25,394 nucleotides of DNA from Negativibacillus sp. GTDB taxonomy: Bacteria; Bacillota; Clostridia; Oscillospirales; Ruminococcaceae. How positions within the stretch are numbered: the stretch's first letter is position 1; each line of letters begins with the position of its first letter. The position numbers and the translations under genes are program-made. The DNA is taken from positions 1 to 25,394 of the forward strand of contig JAHHTY010000031.1 in the NCBI GenBank assembly GCA_020024325.1, given 5' to 3'. The notes under the pieces were generated by a model that ran no database searches, was not told where the DNA came from, and was given only the letters and a program-made list of their open reading frames with translations. Shown here piece by piece: positions 7,036 to 15,673 of this stretch.

Positions 7036-9093
7036 GTGGGTTTTAAAAAATGGAAGCTGCCACAGGCAGACTCCGAAAGAGTGAAAAATTTAATAGATAA
7101 AACAGGAATTTCGGAGATTGCAGCACAGATTCTTGGTGGCAGAGGTGTAACACAGCCGGATGAGGCAAGCGTTTACATCGGTCAGCAGGGGAAAGAAAAA
7201 ATGCACGACCCGTTCTTAATGAAAGATATGCAGGCAGCAGTGGATAGACTGAGCCGTGCAGTAGAAGAAGGCGAACAGATAGCCGTTTACGGAGATTATG
7301 ACTGCGACGGAATTACTGCGACAGCGATGCTGTATACCTATCTGGAAGACTTGGGAGCAAGAGTGCTCTATTATATTCCTGACAGAGATACAGAGGGATA
7401 CGGTTTAAACTGTCAAGCGCTGGATTTTTTAAAACAGCAGCAGGTAGACCTGATTGTTACGGTGGATAACGGCATTTCTGCGTTGGAAGAAGCAAAATAT
7501 GCTGCTTCTATTGGAATTGATTTGGTGATTACCGACCACCATCAGCCAAGACCGGAGCTGCCGCAGGCGTGCGCTGTGGTTGACCCACACCGCAGAGATT
7601 GTGAGTATCCATTTGAAAATCTGTGCGGAGCAGGCATTGCTTTTAAGCTGATTTGTGCGATGGAAGGTGACCTTTCCGGAGAAGAAATGATTTGGCATTT
7701 TGGGGAGCTTGCAGCAATTGCAACAGTAGCCGATGTTGTGGAATTAACAGGAGAAAACCGTCTGATTGTTCAAAAGGGGCTGGAATGTATCTCTTTAGGT
7801 GAGCAGTTAGGAGTGAAAGCTTTAATTGAGGCAGCCGGACTTTCAGGGAAACACCTGGATTCCACCTCCCTTGCTTTTGGGATTGCACCAAGAATTAACG
7901 CAGCCGGAAGACTGGGTCAGGCAGACCTTGCAATGGAATTGCTGCTTGCAGATCGCTTTTCACAAGCATATGAGTTGGCACAGCAGTTGGATACACTCAA
8001 TCACCAAAGAAAAGCTTTGGTAGATCAAATTTACGCAGAGATTGATGCAAAGATTGCCCTTCATCCGGAAGTGCTTCGAGAACGTGTTTTGATTCTATAT
8101 GGAAATGGTTGGCACCATGGTGTTATCGGCATTGCCGCAGCAAGGCTGGTGGAGGAATACTCAAAGCCGTGTATTTTGTTTTCCATCGAAGGGGATGAAG
8201 CAAGGGGCTCTGCAAGAAGTGTAGAAGGCTACTCGATGATAGATGCAATTGCAAGATGCAGCCGATTGCTGACCCGCTATGGTGGTCACAATCAGGCAGC
8301 AGGTATGACTGTTGCAACCAAAAATATTAAAGAGTTTGCAGCAGAAATTTTGCAGGATGCACATGAACATTTCGACATCATGCCGGTGGACGAGTTGAAA
8401 ATAGATGCCATTCTTTCTGTGCAGCAGCTGAATTTGGACACAGTATATGGCATGAAAACACTGGAACCATTCGGCTGCGGCAACGAAGTACCTGTTATAG
8501 CGATGATGGGCTGTAAAATAGAGTCGATCACACCGCTGAGTGAAAATAAGCATCTTCGCTTAAAATTGTCCTACCAGGGAAAAACAATACAGGCAGTTTA
8601 TTTTAGAATGTCTACCAACACATTCCCGTTTTGTGTGGGAGATGTTGTAGATGTGGCAGCGAACCTGGATATTAACGAATATAACGGAGAGAAGAATCTT
8701 TCCATAAAAATAAAAGATGTACGTTTGCATGGCATCAAACAGGACAAGCTGATTGTGGGTCGTCAATACTATGAAAAATATTGTCGACAAGAGCCACTGG
8801 AAGATAAAATTCGAGCCTACATCTGCCCGGACAGGCAAGATGTAGCCGTGCTATACCGTTTTTTGAGGCAGTGCAAGGCATACCCATTTGGATACGATAT
8901 GTTGTGGTGTCGTTTACATCATTTTAATTATTGTAAGATGATGATTTGTCTTGATGTTATGGAAGAACTGGGATTGATTTCGGTTATGAGAGACCCGGTT
9001 TGCCCAGACCCGGTACTTTGTGTTCCAAAACAGGTTGCAAAAACACAGCTGGAACAATCCACAATTTTGAAACGATTGAAGGTTGGTGAGTAA
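7036..9093 (+). CDS. recJ: Single-stranded-DNA-specific exonuclease RecJ
   Basis: Predicted 685-residue 5'-3' ssDNA exonuclease of the DHH phosphoesterase superfamily, used in recombination and mismatch repair. DHH motifs are intact: GDYDCDGITA near residue 86, VTVDNG near 142, TDHH near 167, then the DHHA1 motif RYGGHNQAAG near 414 that binds the DNA end. An OB-fold DNA-binding domain follows (about 455-565). A C-terminal segment of about 110 residues resembles the winged-helix-like tail of Firmicutes RecJ proteins. The start is GTG at 7036, with GGAGG at 7023-7027, 8 nt upstream. Stop and the relA start are 4 nt apart, indicating one operon. In Bacillus an apt gene lies between recJ and relA; it is absent here. 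Confidence 0.95.
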   Translation: MGFKKWKLPQADSERVKNLIDKTGISEIAAQILGGRGVTQPDEASVYIGQQGKEKMHDPFLMKDMQAAVDRLSRAVEEGEQIAVYGDYDCDGITATAMLYTYLEDLGARVLYYIPDRDTEGYGLNCQALDFLKQQQVDLIVTVDNGISALEEAKYAASIGIDLVITDHHQPRPELPQACAVVDPHRRDCEYPFENLCGAGIAFKLICAMEGDLSGEEMIWHFGELAAIATVADVVELTGENRLIVQKGLECISLGEQLGVKALIEAAGLSGKHLDSTSLAFGIAPRINAAGRLGQADLAMELLLADRFSQAYELAQQLDTLNHQRKALVDQIYAEIDAKIALHPEVLRERVLILYGNGWHHGVIGIAAARLVEEYSKPCILFSIEGDEARGSARSVEGYSMIDAIARCSRLLTRYGGHNQAAGMTVATKNIKEFAAEILQDAHEHFDIMPVDELKIDAILSVQQLNLDTVYGMKTLEPFGCGNEVPVIAMMGCKIESITPLSENKHLRLKLSYQGKTIQAVYFRMSTNTFPFCVGDVVDVAANLDINEYNGEKNLSIKIKDVRLHGIKQDKLIVGRQYYEKYCRQEPLEDKIRAYICPDRQDVAVLYRFLRQCKAYPFGYDMLWCRLHHFNYCKMMICLDVMEELGLISVMRDPVCPDPVLCVPKQVAKTQLEQSTILKRLKVGE

Positions 9094-9097
9094 GTTT

Positions 9098-11287
9098 ATG
9101 TATGAGTTTGAAAATTTAATGAAGATATTAAAAGAGAGCAACAGACCATATGATTTTGATAAAATTACAGAAGCGTATGAGTATGCTCAAAAAGCACACG
9201 ATGGTCAAATGCGGCAATCAGGAGATCCATACATCACCCACCCAATCGCAGTTGCGCAAATATTGGTGGAGTTGGGTATGGATACTGAAACAATCTGCGC
9301 CGGTTTATTGCATGATGTTGTGGAGGATACCACATCCACAGTGGACGATATTAAAAAACGCTTTGGTGCCGATGTTGCACTGATGGTGGATGGTGTTACT
9401 AAGCTCACAAAGCTCAGCTACTCCACTAAAGAACAGCGACAGGCAGAAAATGTGCGTAAGATGCTGCTTGCAATGGCAAAAGATGTGCGAGTTATTATTG
9501 TAAAGCTTGCCGACCGTCTGCATAATATGCGCACCGGAGAATACTGGAAAGAGTATAAACGCCGAGAAAAGGCATTGGAAACAATGGAGGTTTATGCCCC
9601 ACTTGCCGACCGTTTGGGTATCCGTCCTATCAAAGAGGAACTGGAAGACATTTCACTTCGCTTTTTGGACCCGATTGCCTGTGAGGAAATCGAGCGTTTG
9701 TTAAAGTTAAAAAAAGAAGAACGGGAAAATTTTCTCATCGCAATTCAGGAAAAGATTCGGGACCGTTTGGAAAAAGAAAATATGAAATTCTTTTTGCAAA
9801 GCCGCGTAAAAAGTATCTATGGCATCTACCGCAAGGTATATATGCAGGGCAGAAATTTTGATGAGATTTATGATGTATATGCGGTTCGTGTCATTGTTGA
9901 TACCCCATATGACTGTTATGCTGTTTTGGGATTGATGCACGATGCTTTTACTCCGATTCCAAATCGCTTTAAAGACTACATCTCTACCCCAAAAGCCAAT
10001 ATGTACCAGTCGCTGCACACAACGGTTTTGGATAAAAAAGGGATTCCGTTTGAAATTCAAATTCGAACCTGGGATATGCACTACACAGCAGAATACGGTA
10101 TTGCAGCTCACTGGAAATATAAGGCGGGAATTGAAAAGAAAGATAAACTGGAAGAGCGTCTTGCATGGGTAAGACAGCTTTTGGAAGTTCAGCAAGATTC
10201 CGGCGATGCACAGGATATTGTTCGTTCCATTAAGTCGGATATTGCCCCGGAAGAATGTTTTGTCTTTACGCCAAAGGGAGATGTTATCAACCTTCCAACA
10301 GGTTCCACCGTTATCGACTTTGCATATGCAATCCATTCCGCAGTCGGCAACCGTATGACAGGTGCTAAGGTAGACGGAAGAATTGTTTCGTTGGACTTTA
10401 AGCTTGAAACCGGTATGATTGTTGAAATTATTACATCAAAGGGACCGGGAAATGGTCCAAGCCGCGACTGGCTAAAAATTGTAAAGACCAGTGAGGCAAG
10501 AACAAAGATTCGTGCATGGTTTAAAAAAGAGCGAAGAGAAGAAAACATTATCACCGGAAAAGAAGAGCTTGAAAAAGAGTTTAAAAGAAATTTAATTAAC
10601 ATTCCGGAAGAAGATTATGAGGATTTCATTTTAAATATTGCAAAGCGTCAGCACATCAATACGCTGGATGATTTTTATGCGGCTATTGGCTATGGAGGAG
10701 TTCTGCTTTCTCGGTTGATGCCGAGGGTCAAAGAAGAGTTCCAAAAAACATACCGCTCCACCGCAGAGGAAGAAAAGAAAACAGCACTCATACAGCAAAC
10801 GGTAACCAATAATAAAAAGCCATCAAAACCAACCAGTGGTGTTGTGGTAGAGGGTCTGGATGGCTGCCTTGTAAAATTTGCAAAATGCTGTAATCCTCTT
10901 CCGGGCGATCCGATCACTGGCTTTATTACCCGAGGCTACGGTGTTTCGATCCATAAACAGGATTGTGTCAATGTTATCAATTCTCCAAAAGAGAACGAAG
11001 GACGCTGGGTGAAAGCAGAGTGGGCATCTGTTGTAACATCAGAAAAATTTAAGTCTACCATAGATATTACTTCACAGCCAAGAGATACCCTGCTTGCAGA
11101 TGTAAGCATCCTGCTCAGTAATATGCACATTCCTTTGCACACATTGATTGCAAAGGAAAGTAAAGACCATTCGGTTATTATGGTTCAGATAACAGTAGAG
11201 GTCAACGGTGTGGATCAGCTGAATTATCTGCTGAACAGTCTGCGAGCAATCAAAGGAATAGAAGATGTTAGAAGATCAATTCAGTAA
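9098..11287 (+). CDS. relA: Bifunctional (p)ppGpp synthetase/hydrolase (RSH)
   Basis: Predicted 729-residue long RSH enzyme that makes and degrades the alarmone (p)ppGpp. Domains in order: HD hydrolase (ITHPI near residue 46, LLHDVVEDT near 71), synthetase (about 230-345, SRVKSIYGIYRK then IPNRFKDYISTPK), TGS (about 386-447, FVFTPKGDVINLP), helical, zinc-finger-like region with FAKCCNPLPGD, and C-terminal ACT. The RFKD motif (residues 290-293) and the intact HD pair are those of bifunctional Rel enzymes, not the synthetase-only RelA of Gammaproteobacteria. The ATG at 9098 has GGTGAG 7 nt upstream; TTG/GTG codons at 9083 and 9086 overlap recJ and lack well-spaced sites. Coupled to recJ upstream and dtd downstream. 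Confidence 0.96.
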   Translation: MYEFENLMKILKESNRPYDFDKITEAYEYAQKAHDGQMRQSGDPYITHPIAVAQILVELGMDTETICAGLLHDVVEDTTSTVDDIKKRFGADVALMVDGVTKLTKLSYSTKEQRQAENVRKMLLAMAKDVRVIIVKLADRLHNMRTGEYWKEYKRREKALETMEVYAPLADRLGIRPIKEELEDISLRFLDPIACEEIERLLKLKKEERENFLIAIQEKIRDRLEKENMKFFLQSRVKSIYGIYRKVYMQGRNFDEIYDVYAVRVIVDTPYDCYAVLGLMHDAFTPIPNRFKDYISTPKANMYQSLHTTVLDKKGIPFEIQIRTWDMHYTAEYGIAAHWKYKAGIEKKDKLEERLAWVRQLLEVQQDSGDAQDIVRSIKSDIAPEECFVFTPKGDVINLPTGSTVIDFAYAIHSAVGNRMTGAKVDGRIVSLDFKLETGMIVEIITSKGPGNGPSRDWLKIVKTSEARTKIRAWFKKERREENIITGKEELEKEFKRNLINIPEEDYEDFILNIAKRQHINTLDDFYAAIGYGGVLLSRLMPRVKEEFQKTYRSTAEEEKKTALIQQTVTNNKKPSKPTSGVVVEGLDGCLVKFAKCCNPLPGDPITGFITRGYGVSIHKQDCVNVINSPKENEGRWVKAEWASVVTSEKFKSTIDITSQPRDTLLADVSILLSNMHIPLHTLIAKESKDHSVIMVQITVEVNGVDQLNYLLNSLRAIKGIEDVRRSIQ

Positions 11288-11313
11288 TATGATAAAAACG
11301 GAGATAAAAAATT

Positions 11314-11775
11314 ATGAGAGCGTTGATTCAAAGAGTAAAATATGCTAGTGTTACCGTAGAAGGTGAAAAAATCGGAAGTATCAATAAAGGGCTTCTGGTA
11401 CTTTTGGGTGTAGGTCCGCAGGACACAGAAGAACAAGCAGATTTTTTAGCGGAAAAATGTGCAAACCTGCGTATTTTTGTTGATGAAAATGATAAGATGA
11501 ACCTGTCCCTACTGGATATTGGGGGACAGATGTTGGTGGTATCTCAGTTTACTTTGTATGCTGACTGCAAAAAGGGAAGAAGACCTTCCTTTATCAGAGC
11601 AGCAGCCCCGGATCAGGCAAACAGGCTGTATGAATATTTCCAGCAGAAAGTAAAAGATATCGGTGTTGAAACCGTAGAGCATGGCAAATTCGGAGCAGAC
11701 ATGAAGGTGGAGCTGCTCAACGATGGACCGGTGACCATTATGTTGGATACCGATGAGATTATGCCAAAAAGATAA
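11314..11775 (+). CDS. dtd: D-aminoacyl-tRNA deacylase
   Basis: Predicted 153-residue DTD, the usual length. It hydrolyses D-amino acids (and glycine from tRNA-Ala) off mischarged tRNAs in the cytoplasm. The two active-site motifs are visible: SQFTLYAD at residues 77-84 and GPVTIMLDT at 138-146; the N-terminus MRALIQRVKYASVTV is characteristic. CGGAG lies 10 nt before the ATG. It follows relA by 26 nt, the same order as in Bacillus (relA-yrvI), supporting an operon. Confidence 0.96.
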   Translation: MRALIQRVKYASVTVEGEKIGSINKGLLVLLGVGPQDTEEQADFLAEKCANLRIFVDENDKMNLSLLDIGGQMLVVSQFTLYADCKKGRRPSFIRAAAPDQANRLYEYFQQKVKDIGVETVEHGKFGADMKVELLNDGPVTIMLDTDEIMPKR

Positions 11776-11792
11776 AAAAGACGGTGAGAAGA

Positions 11793-12434
11793 ATGAATCT
11801 AGAAATTATTCATGTAGGGCTCTTGGGAACAAATTGCTATGTCACATGGGACGATGACAAAAATTGTGTTGTTGTTGACTGTGGAGGAGATGCAAAAAAG
11901 GTGGCGGATTATATTACAGAGCATCAGATGAATCCGACCCATCTATTGTTGACGCATGGTCACGGCGACCATATGGGCGGGGCTGCAGACTTAAAAGAGA
12001 TTTTTCCCCAGATTCAAATTGTGCTTGGAGAAAAAGATTTGGAAATGATTTGCGATGGAGAAAAAAGCATGGCAAATTCTGTCGCACCATACGCAAGACC
12101 ATTTCAGCCGGACTTAATTGTAAAGGACGGGGATCATTTTACTGGCGGAAATATGGAATTTACAGTAATGGAAACCCCGGGACACACTCCGGGAGGTGTT
12201 TGTTACATTAAGGGAAATGAGATCTATTGTGGAGATACCCTCTTCCAAGGAAGCATGGGAAGAACAGACCTGTATGGCGGGGATGAGCGCGCGCTGTTTG
12301 AGTCCTTAAAACGTTTAGGATCTCTTCAGGGATACTATAAAATTTTTCCGGGACACGGAAGTGCAACTAATTTAGAAGATGAAAAACTGGCAAATCCATT
12401 TTTAAAACGTGCAATGATGACAAAATCTATCTAA
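11793..12434 (+). CDS. Metallo-beta-lactamase-fold hydrolase, YqgX/glyoxalase-II-like
   Basis: Predicted 213-residue MBL-fold hydrolase. The binuclear metal motif THGHGDH is at residues 54-60; further ligands are the His in ETPGHTPGG, the Asp in YCGDTLF and the His in FPGHGS. The pattern GDTLFQGSMGRTDL matches short glyoxalase-II-like proteins (YcbL/YqgX type), which lack the C-terminal substrate domain of true glyoxalase II. Thioester or persulfide hydrolysis is a family inference; the substrate is unknown. ATG at 11793 (GGTGAG just upstream) is chosen; a GTG three codons earlier is the alternative. It is 17 nt after dtd, in the same run. This relA-dtd-MBL-hemZ order is common in Clostridia. 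Confidence 0.92.
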   Translation: MNLEIIHVGLLGTNCYVTWDDDKNCVVVDCGGDAKKVADYITEHQMNPTHLLLTHGHGDHMGGAADLKEIFPQIQIVLGEKDLEMICDGEKSMANSVAPYARPFQPDLIVKDGDHFTGGNMEFTVMETPGHTPGGVCYIKGNEIYCGDTLFQGSMGRTDLYGGDERALFESLKRLGSLQGYYKIFPGHGSATNLEDEKLANPFLKRAMMTKSI

Positions 12435-12461
12435 GAGGAACAAAAGGAGAAAAAGCAGCGT

Positions 12462-13973
12462 ATGAATATAAGGAACGTCGGTCACAGCATGAAATATGAA
12501 GCAGAGTGCGTTGCAATGCTGTTTTTTCCCGACGAAAAAATTGTTACAGAGCAACTGCCCGATACAACGCCGGCTCCGACAGAACAAGAAGATTGTATTG
12601 AAAACAGATTTGAAAATAATGTTATGAGGGTAACTTTATGCTTAAACGGAGAGAAAACAGTGATGGAACAGCAGGTTCCCTCAACGCCTTCCTCTGCGTA
12701 TGAAGAAGCGGAATTTATCATGTGCGACCTCATGTATCAGCTGTTGTGCAAGGCAACAGGGGTGACATCTGCATGGGGAATGATTACAGGAGTGCGACCG
12801 GTAAAACTGTTCCATCGTCGTCTGGATGCAGGCAAAAGCCCAGAAGAAACCGGGAAAGAATTTTCAGAACATTTTCATGTCAGTCCTGAAAAAATCGAGC
12901 TTGCACTGCAAACCGCCCGACATGAAGCACCGATTTTAAAAGAAGCTACGGATGATACCTTTAGCCTTTATGTTTCAATTCCGTTTTGCCCTTCCAGATG
13001 CAGTTACTGCTCTTTTGTTTCTCACGATATTGCAAGTAAACGGGCAAAAGAAATTCTGCCAATCTATGTGGATAAACTTTGTGAAGAGCTTGAGGAAATC
13101 GGGAAAAAGATAAAGAATACAGGGCTTACCCTGACAACCGTTTACTTTGGTGGCGGAACGCCGACTATTTTGTCAGCAGAGCAGCTGGATAAAATTTGCA
13201 CATCAGTGGAGAAAAACTTTGACCTATCTCGTTTAAAAGAATATACAGTAGAAGCAGGCAGACCGGATACCATTACAAGGGAAAAGCTCAAGGTTTTGAG
13301 AAAACACAATATTTCACGCATCAGCATCAATCCACAGACCCTTAACGACGATGTGCTTGTTGCAATCGGAAGAAAACACACCGCACAAGAAATTGTGGAT
13401 TGCTTCCATATGGCGCGCGAGGAAGGTTTTGATAATATCAATATGGATTTGATTGCAGGACTTCCGGGCGATACAGTGGCAGGTTTTTGCAGTACCATCG
13501 ACCGCATCATTAAACTGGACCCGGAAAATGTAACTGTTCATACCCTTTCCATTAAAAGAAGCGCAAAATTGGGGGCAAGCTGGGAAGAACGCAAAAAAGC
13601 TTTGGAGCTTGCACAGCAGGTAGGAGAGATGGTTTCCTATGCGCAGAAAAATTTGATGGAAAACAGTTTTATGCCGTACTATCTGTATAAGCAGAGAAAC
13701 ACACTGGGTAATCTGGAAAATACAGGATACTGTAAAAAAGGTTGTGAGGGAAGGTATAATATTTATATCATGGATGAAACTCAGACCATTATTGCAGCAG
13801 GCGGTGGAGCAGTCAGCAAGTTAAAATCCAACCGTACCGGAAAATTGGAACGCATTTTTAACTATAAGTATCCATTTGAGTATGTCGAACATTTTGATGA
13901 AATTTTAAAACGAAAGAATAGGGTGGTGACTTTCTTTGAGGAAAATAGACCCATTCCATTATGGGAGAATTGA
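12462..13973 (+). CDS. hemZ: HemZ-type coproporphyrinogen III dehydrogenase-like radical SAM protein
   Basis: Predicted 503-residue radical SAM protein matching the length of Bacillus HemZ (about 500). The 4Fe-4S motif is C176-x3-C180-x2-C183 in IPFCPSRCSYCSFVSHD. Following HemN-family landmarks include TVYFGGGTPT, TVEAGRPDT and NMDLIAGLPG. An N-terminal domain of about 160 residues precedes the radical SAM core, as in HemZ. HemZ is classed as an oxygen-independent coproporphyrinogen oxidase, but many Clostridia carrying it make no heme, so the true reaction here is uncertain. AAAGGAG lies 12 nt before the ATG. The next gene starts inside its last 38 nt. Confidence 0.9.
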   Translation: MNIRNVGHSMKYEAECVAMLFFPDEKIVTEQLPDTTPAPTEQEDCIENRFENNVMRVTLCLNGEKTVMEQQVPSTPSSAYEEAEFIMCDLMYQLLCKATGVTSAWGMITGVRPVKLFHRRLDAGKSPEETGKEFSEHFHVSPEKIELALQTARHEAPILKEATDDTFSLYVSIPFCPSRCSYCSFVSHDIASKRAKEILPIYVDKLCEELEEIGKKIKNTGLTLTTVYFGGGTPTILSAEQLDKICTSVEKNFDLSRLKEYTVEAGRPDTITREKLKVLRKHNISRISINPQTLNDDVLVAIGRKHTAQEIVDCFHMAREEGFDNINMDLIAGLPGDTVAGFCSTIDRIIKLDPENVTVHTLSIKRSAKLGASWEERKKALELAQQVGEMVSYAQKNLMENSFMPYYLYKQRNTLGNLENTGYCKKGCEGRYNIYIMDETQTIIAAGGGAVSKLKSNRTGKLERIFNYKYPFEYVEHFDEILKRKNRVVTFFEENRPIPLWEN

Positions 13974-14895
13974 GAAAGATGAAATCAATCAGCAGGCTGT
14001 ACAAAACTATTTTAAACTGATTGATGAAGCAGAAGATTTTTACAATAAACAAATTTGTGCAGTTGTAGAGCAAATGTCCCAAATCAGAGATAAAACAGAT
14101 GTCATCTGCCTTTCGGGACCATCTGCTTCCGGAAAAACAACAACAGCACACACATTGGCAAGACATTTTCAAAGCAACGGCAGAAAAGCAATGGTTATTT
14201 CTTTGGACGATTTTTATTTAGATACCAAACACACACCGCTGAATAAAAAAGGCAAACCGGATTTTGAAAGTATCTATGCTCTTGATGTAGATTTAATTAA
14301 CAAATGTATTGATGAATTAGTCAATAAAGGAAGAACCATTGTTCCGACATTTGATTTTCATCTGCGTCAACGAGCAGAAAACGGAGATAAAGAAATTACC
14401 ATTTCCGGTGATGATGTTGTTATCATTGAAGGATTGCACGGATTAAACCCACTGCTGACCCAGTTAGTCGGAGAAGATAAAGTAACCCGTATCTTTGCAA
14501 GCGTGCGTTCCCGCTTTACCGACCACGATAGAGTGATTTTAACCCCACAGGATATCCGCCTGATGAGAAGAATGGTGCGCGACCGCAATACACGAAATAC
14601 AACACCGGAGGAAACAATGGCAATGTGGGATGAAGTATGCGAGGGCGAATCCATGTATATCAACCCTTATCGTGACAGTGCAAATTTTAAACTGGATACA
14701 ACATTAGATTATGAACCTAATATTTTCCACAGCTTTTTGCTGCCGTTTTTGGAAAGTGGAAAAAATATTGCACCGCAGCATTACCGCAAGCTGGATGACC
14801 TGTATCAGCGTCTTGACGAATTTTTTGATATCAATGATACCGAAGCAATTCCGGCAGACAGTGTCATTCGTGAATTTATCGGGAAAAAGTCCTAA
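13936..14895 (+). CDS. Nucleoside (uridine) kinase-like P-loop kinase
   Basis: Predicted 319-residue uridine-kinase-like phosphotransferase. Walker A is SGPSASGKTTT (residues 60-70); SLDDFYLDT holds the conserved Asp pair after strand 2; VVIIEGLHGLNPLL is the Walker-B-like EG motif; RDRNTRNTTPEETMAMWD is the lid. It belongs to the clostridial uridine kinase group related to the C-terminal part of TGS-domain nucleoside kinases, but lacks the TGS and threonyl-tRNA-synthetase-like parts. The start is a TTG at 13936 with GGTGG 9 nt upstream, giving a 38-nt overlap with hemZ and probable translational coupling. No ATG occurs near the expected N-terminus, so the TTG is likely but not certain. Substrate is inferred from family only. 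Confidence 0.88.
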   Translation: MRKIDPFHYGRIEKDEINQQAVQNYFKLIDEAEDFYNKQICAVVEQMSQIRDKTDVICLSGPSASGKTTTAHTLARHFQSNGRKAMVISLDDFYLDTKHTPLNKKGKPDFESIYALDVDLINKCIDELVNKGRTIVPTFDFHLRQRAENGDKEITISGDDVVIIEGLHGLNPLLTQLVGEDKVTRIFASVRSRFTDHDRVILTPQDIRLMRRMVRDRNTRNTTPEETMAMWDEVCEGESMYINPYRDSANFKLDTTLDYEPNIFHSFLLPFLESGKNIAPQHYRKLDDLYQRLDEFFDINDTEAIPADSVIREFIGKKS

Positions 14896-14947
14896 AAGGG
14901 CTGGAAAATATATAGAAAATCAGATGATGAGAAAGGGGTATTAGGTA

Positions 14948-15448
14948 ATGGACTTTAATTCATTGAATTCTTTATTTGACAAAGCAGTTTCGGTTGCAAA
15001 TGCAGCAGGCAAAAAAACAGAAGAGATGGTAGAAACCTCCAAGCTGAAATTTCAGGAAGTCAGCATCAATTCGGATTTAGAAGCTTGCTATGAAAAAATT
15101 GGTTCTCTGGTTTATCGCTGCAAAAAATCCGGTGCAGACCATGAGGAGGAAATTGGACTGTTGGTGGAACAGGCAGATCAGCTGTTAGCACAGCTTGCAG
15201 AGCTTCAGTCCAAAAGGGAAGAAATCAGAAGAGTAAAAAAATGTCCGAACTGTGGGGCATCCTGTGCAGTTGATTCTCATTTTTGCTCCAGATGCGGTAT
15301 GGTCTTGGAAGAAGAAACGAACATTCAACCGGCAAAAGAAATGAAGGTTGAAGTTATTGTACACGAAAATCAAGACCCGTCGCAGGAAGAAAAAACAGAG
15401 AGCAAAAAAGGTACCGAAGAAAAACCGCTGATAGAAGAAACCTTATAA
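14948..15448 (+). CDS. Zinc-ribbon protein with coiled-coil N-terminus
   Basis: A 166-residue protein. Residues 1-95 are helical and charged, with heptad-like stretches (ELQSKREEIRRVKK) suggesting a coiled coil. Residues 98-116 form a zinc ribbon, CPNCGASCAVDSHFCSRCG, with two CxxC knuckles. The tail of about 45 residues is acidic and low in complexity. No signal peptide or membrane helix. AAAGGGG sits 9 nt upstream of the ATG. It is the last gene before a strong terminator. Similar small zinc-ribbon/coiled-coil proteins are frequent in Clostridia without assigned function; I give none. Confidence 0.85.
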   Translation: MDFNSLNSLFDKAVSVANAAGKKTEEMVETSKLKFQEVSINSDLEACYEKIGSLVYRCKKSGADHEEEIGLLVEQADQLLAQLAELQSKREEIRRVKKCPNCGASCAVDSHFCSRCGMVLEEETNIQPAKEMKVEVIVHENQDPSQEEKTESKKGTEEKPLIEETL

Positions 15449-15478
15449 AAACAGAAAAAGGGCAAAATACAGATAATC

Positions 15479-15524
15479 ACAACAGCAGGTCGAGAGCAAA
15501 CACCTTCGACCTGCTGTTGTTTTG
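15479..15524 (+). terminator. Intrinsic terminator ending the recJ-relA-hemZ run
   Basis: ACAACAGCAGGTCGA (15479-15493) pairs perfectly over 15 bp with TCGACCTGCTGTTGT (15506-15520) around a 12-nt loop, followed by TTTGC. It lies 30 nt after the zinc-ribbon gene's stop. Confidence 0.85.
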
Positions 15525-15607
15525 CTTAAAAAAAGATGAATGGAAAAACGAAAATGAGCCATATATATAGACATAAGGATTTTCAGAAAAGATTTACACA
15601 AAACGAA

Positions 15608-15636
15608 TTGAAGAATTTTTAAAGATATGGTATCTT
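15608..15636 (+). promoter_or_regulatory. Predicted promoter of the SpoVB-like/mazG run
   Basis: TTGAAG (15608-15613), a 17-bp spacer, and TATCTT (15631-15636) preceded by TGG (extended -10). It sits between a terminator and the next start, leaving a very short leader. Confidence 0.55.
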
Positions 15637-15673
15637 TCAAAAAATATGATAAAAAGGGAGAGTGAGCAAAAGC

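Noticed and set aside
9707..10336. Long minus-strand open frame inside relA
   Set aside because: No ribosome binding site or recognisable family, and it lies fully opposite a conserved gene; it is a codon-usage shadow.
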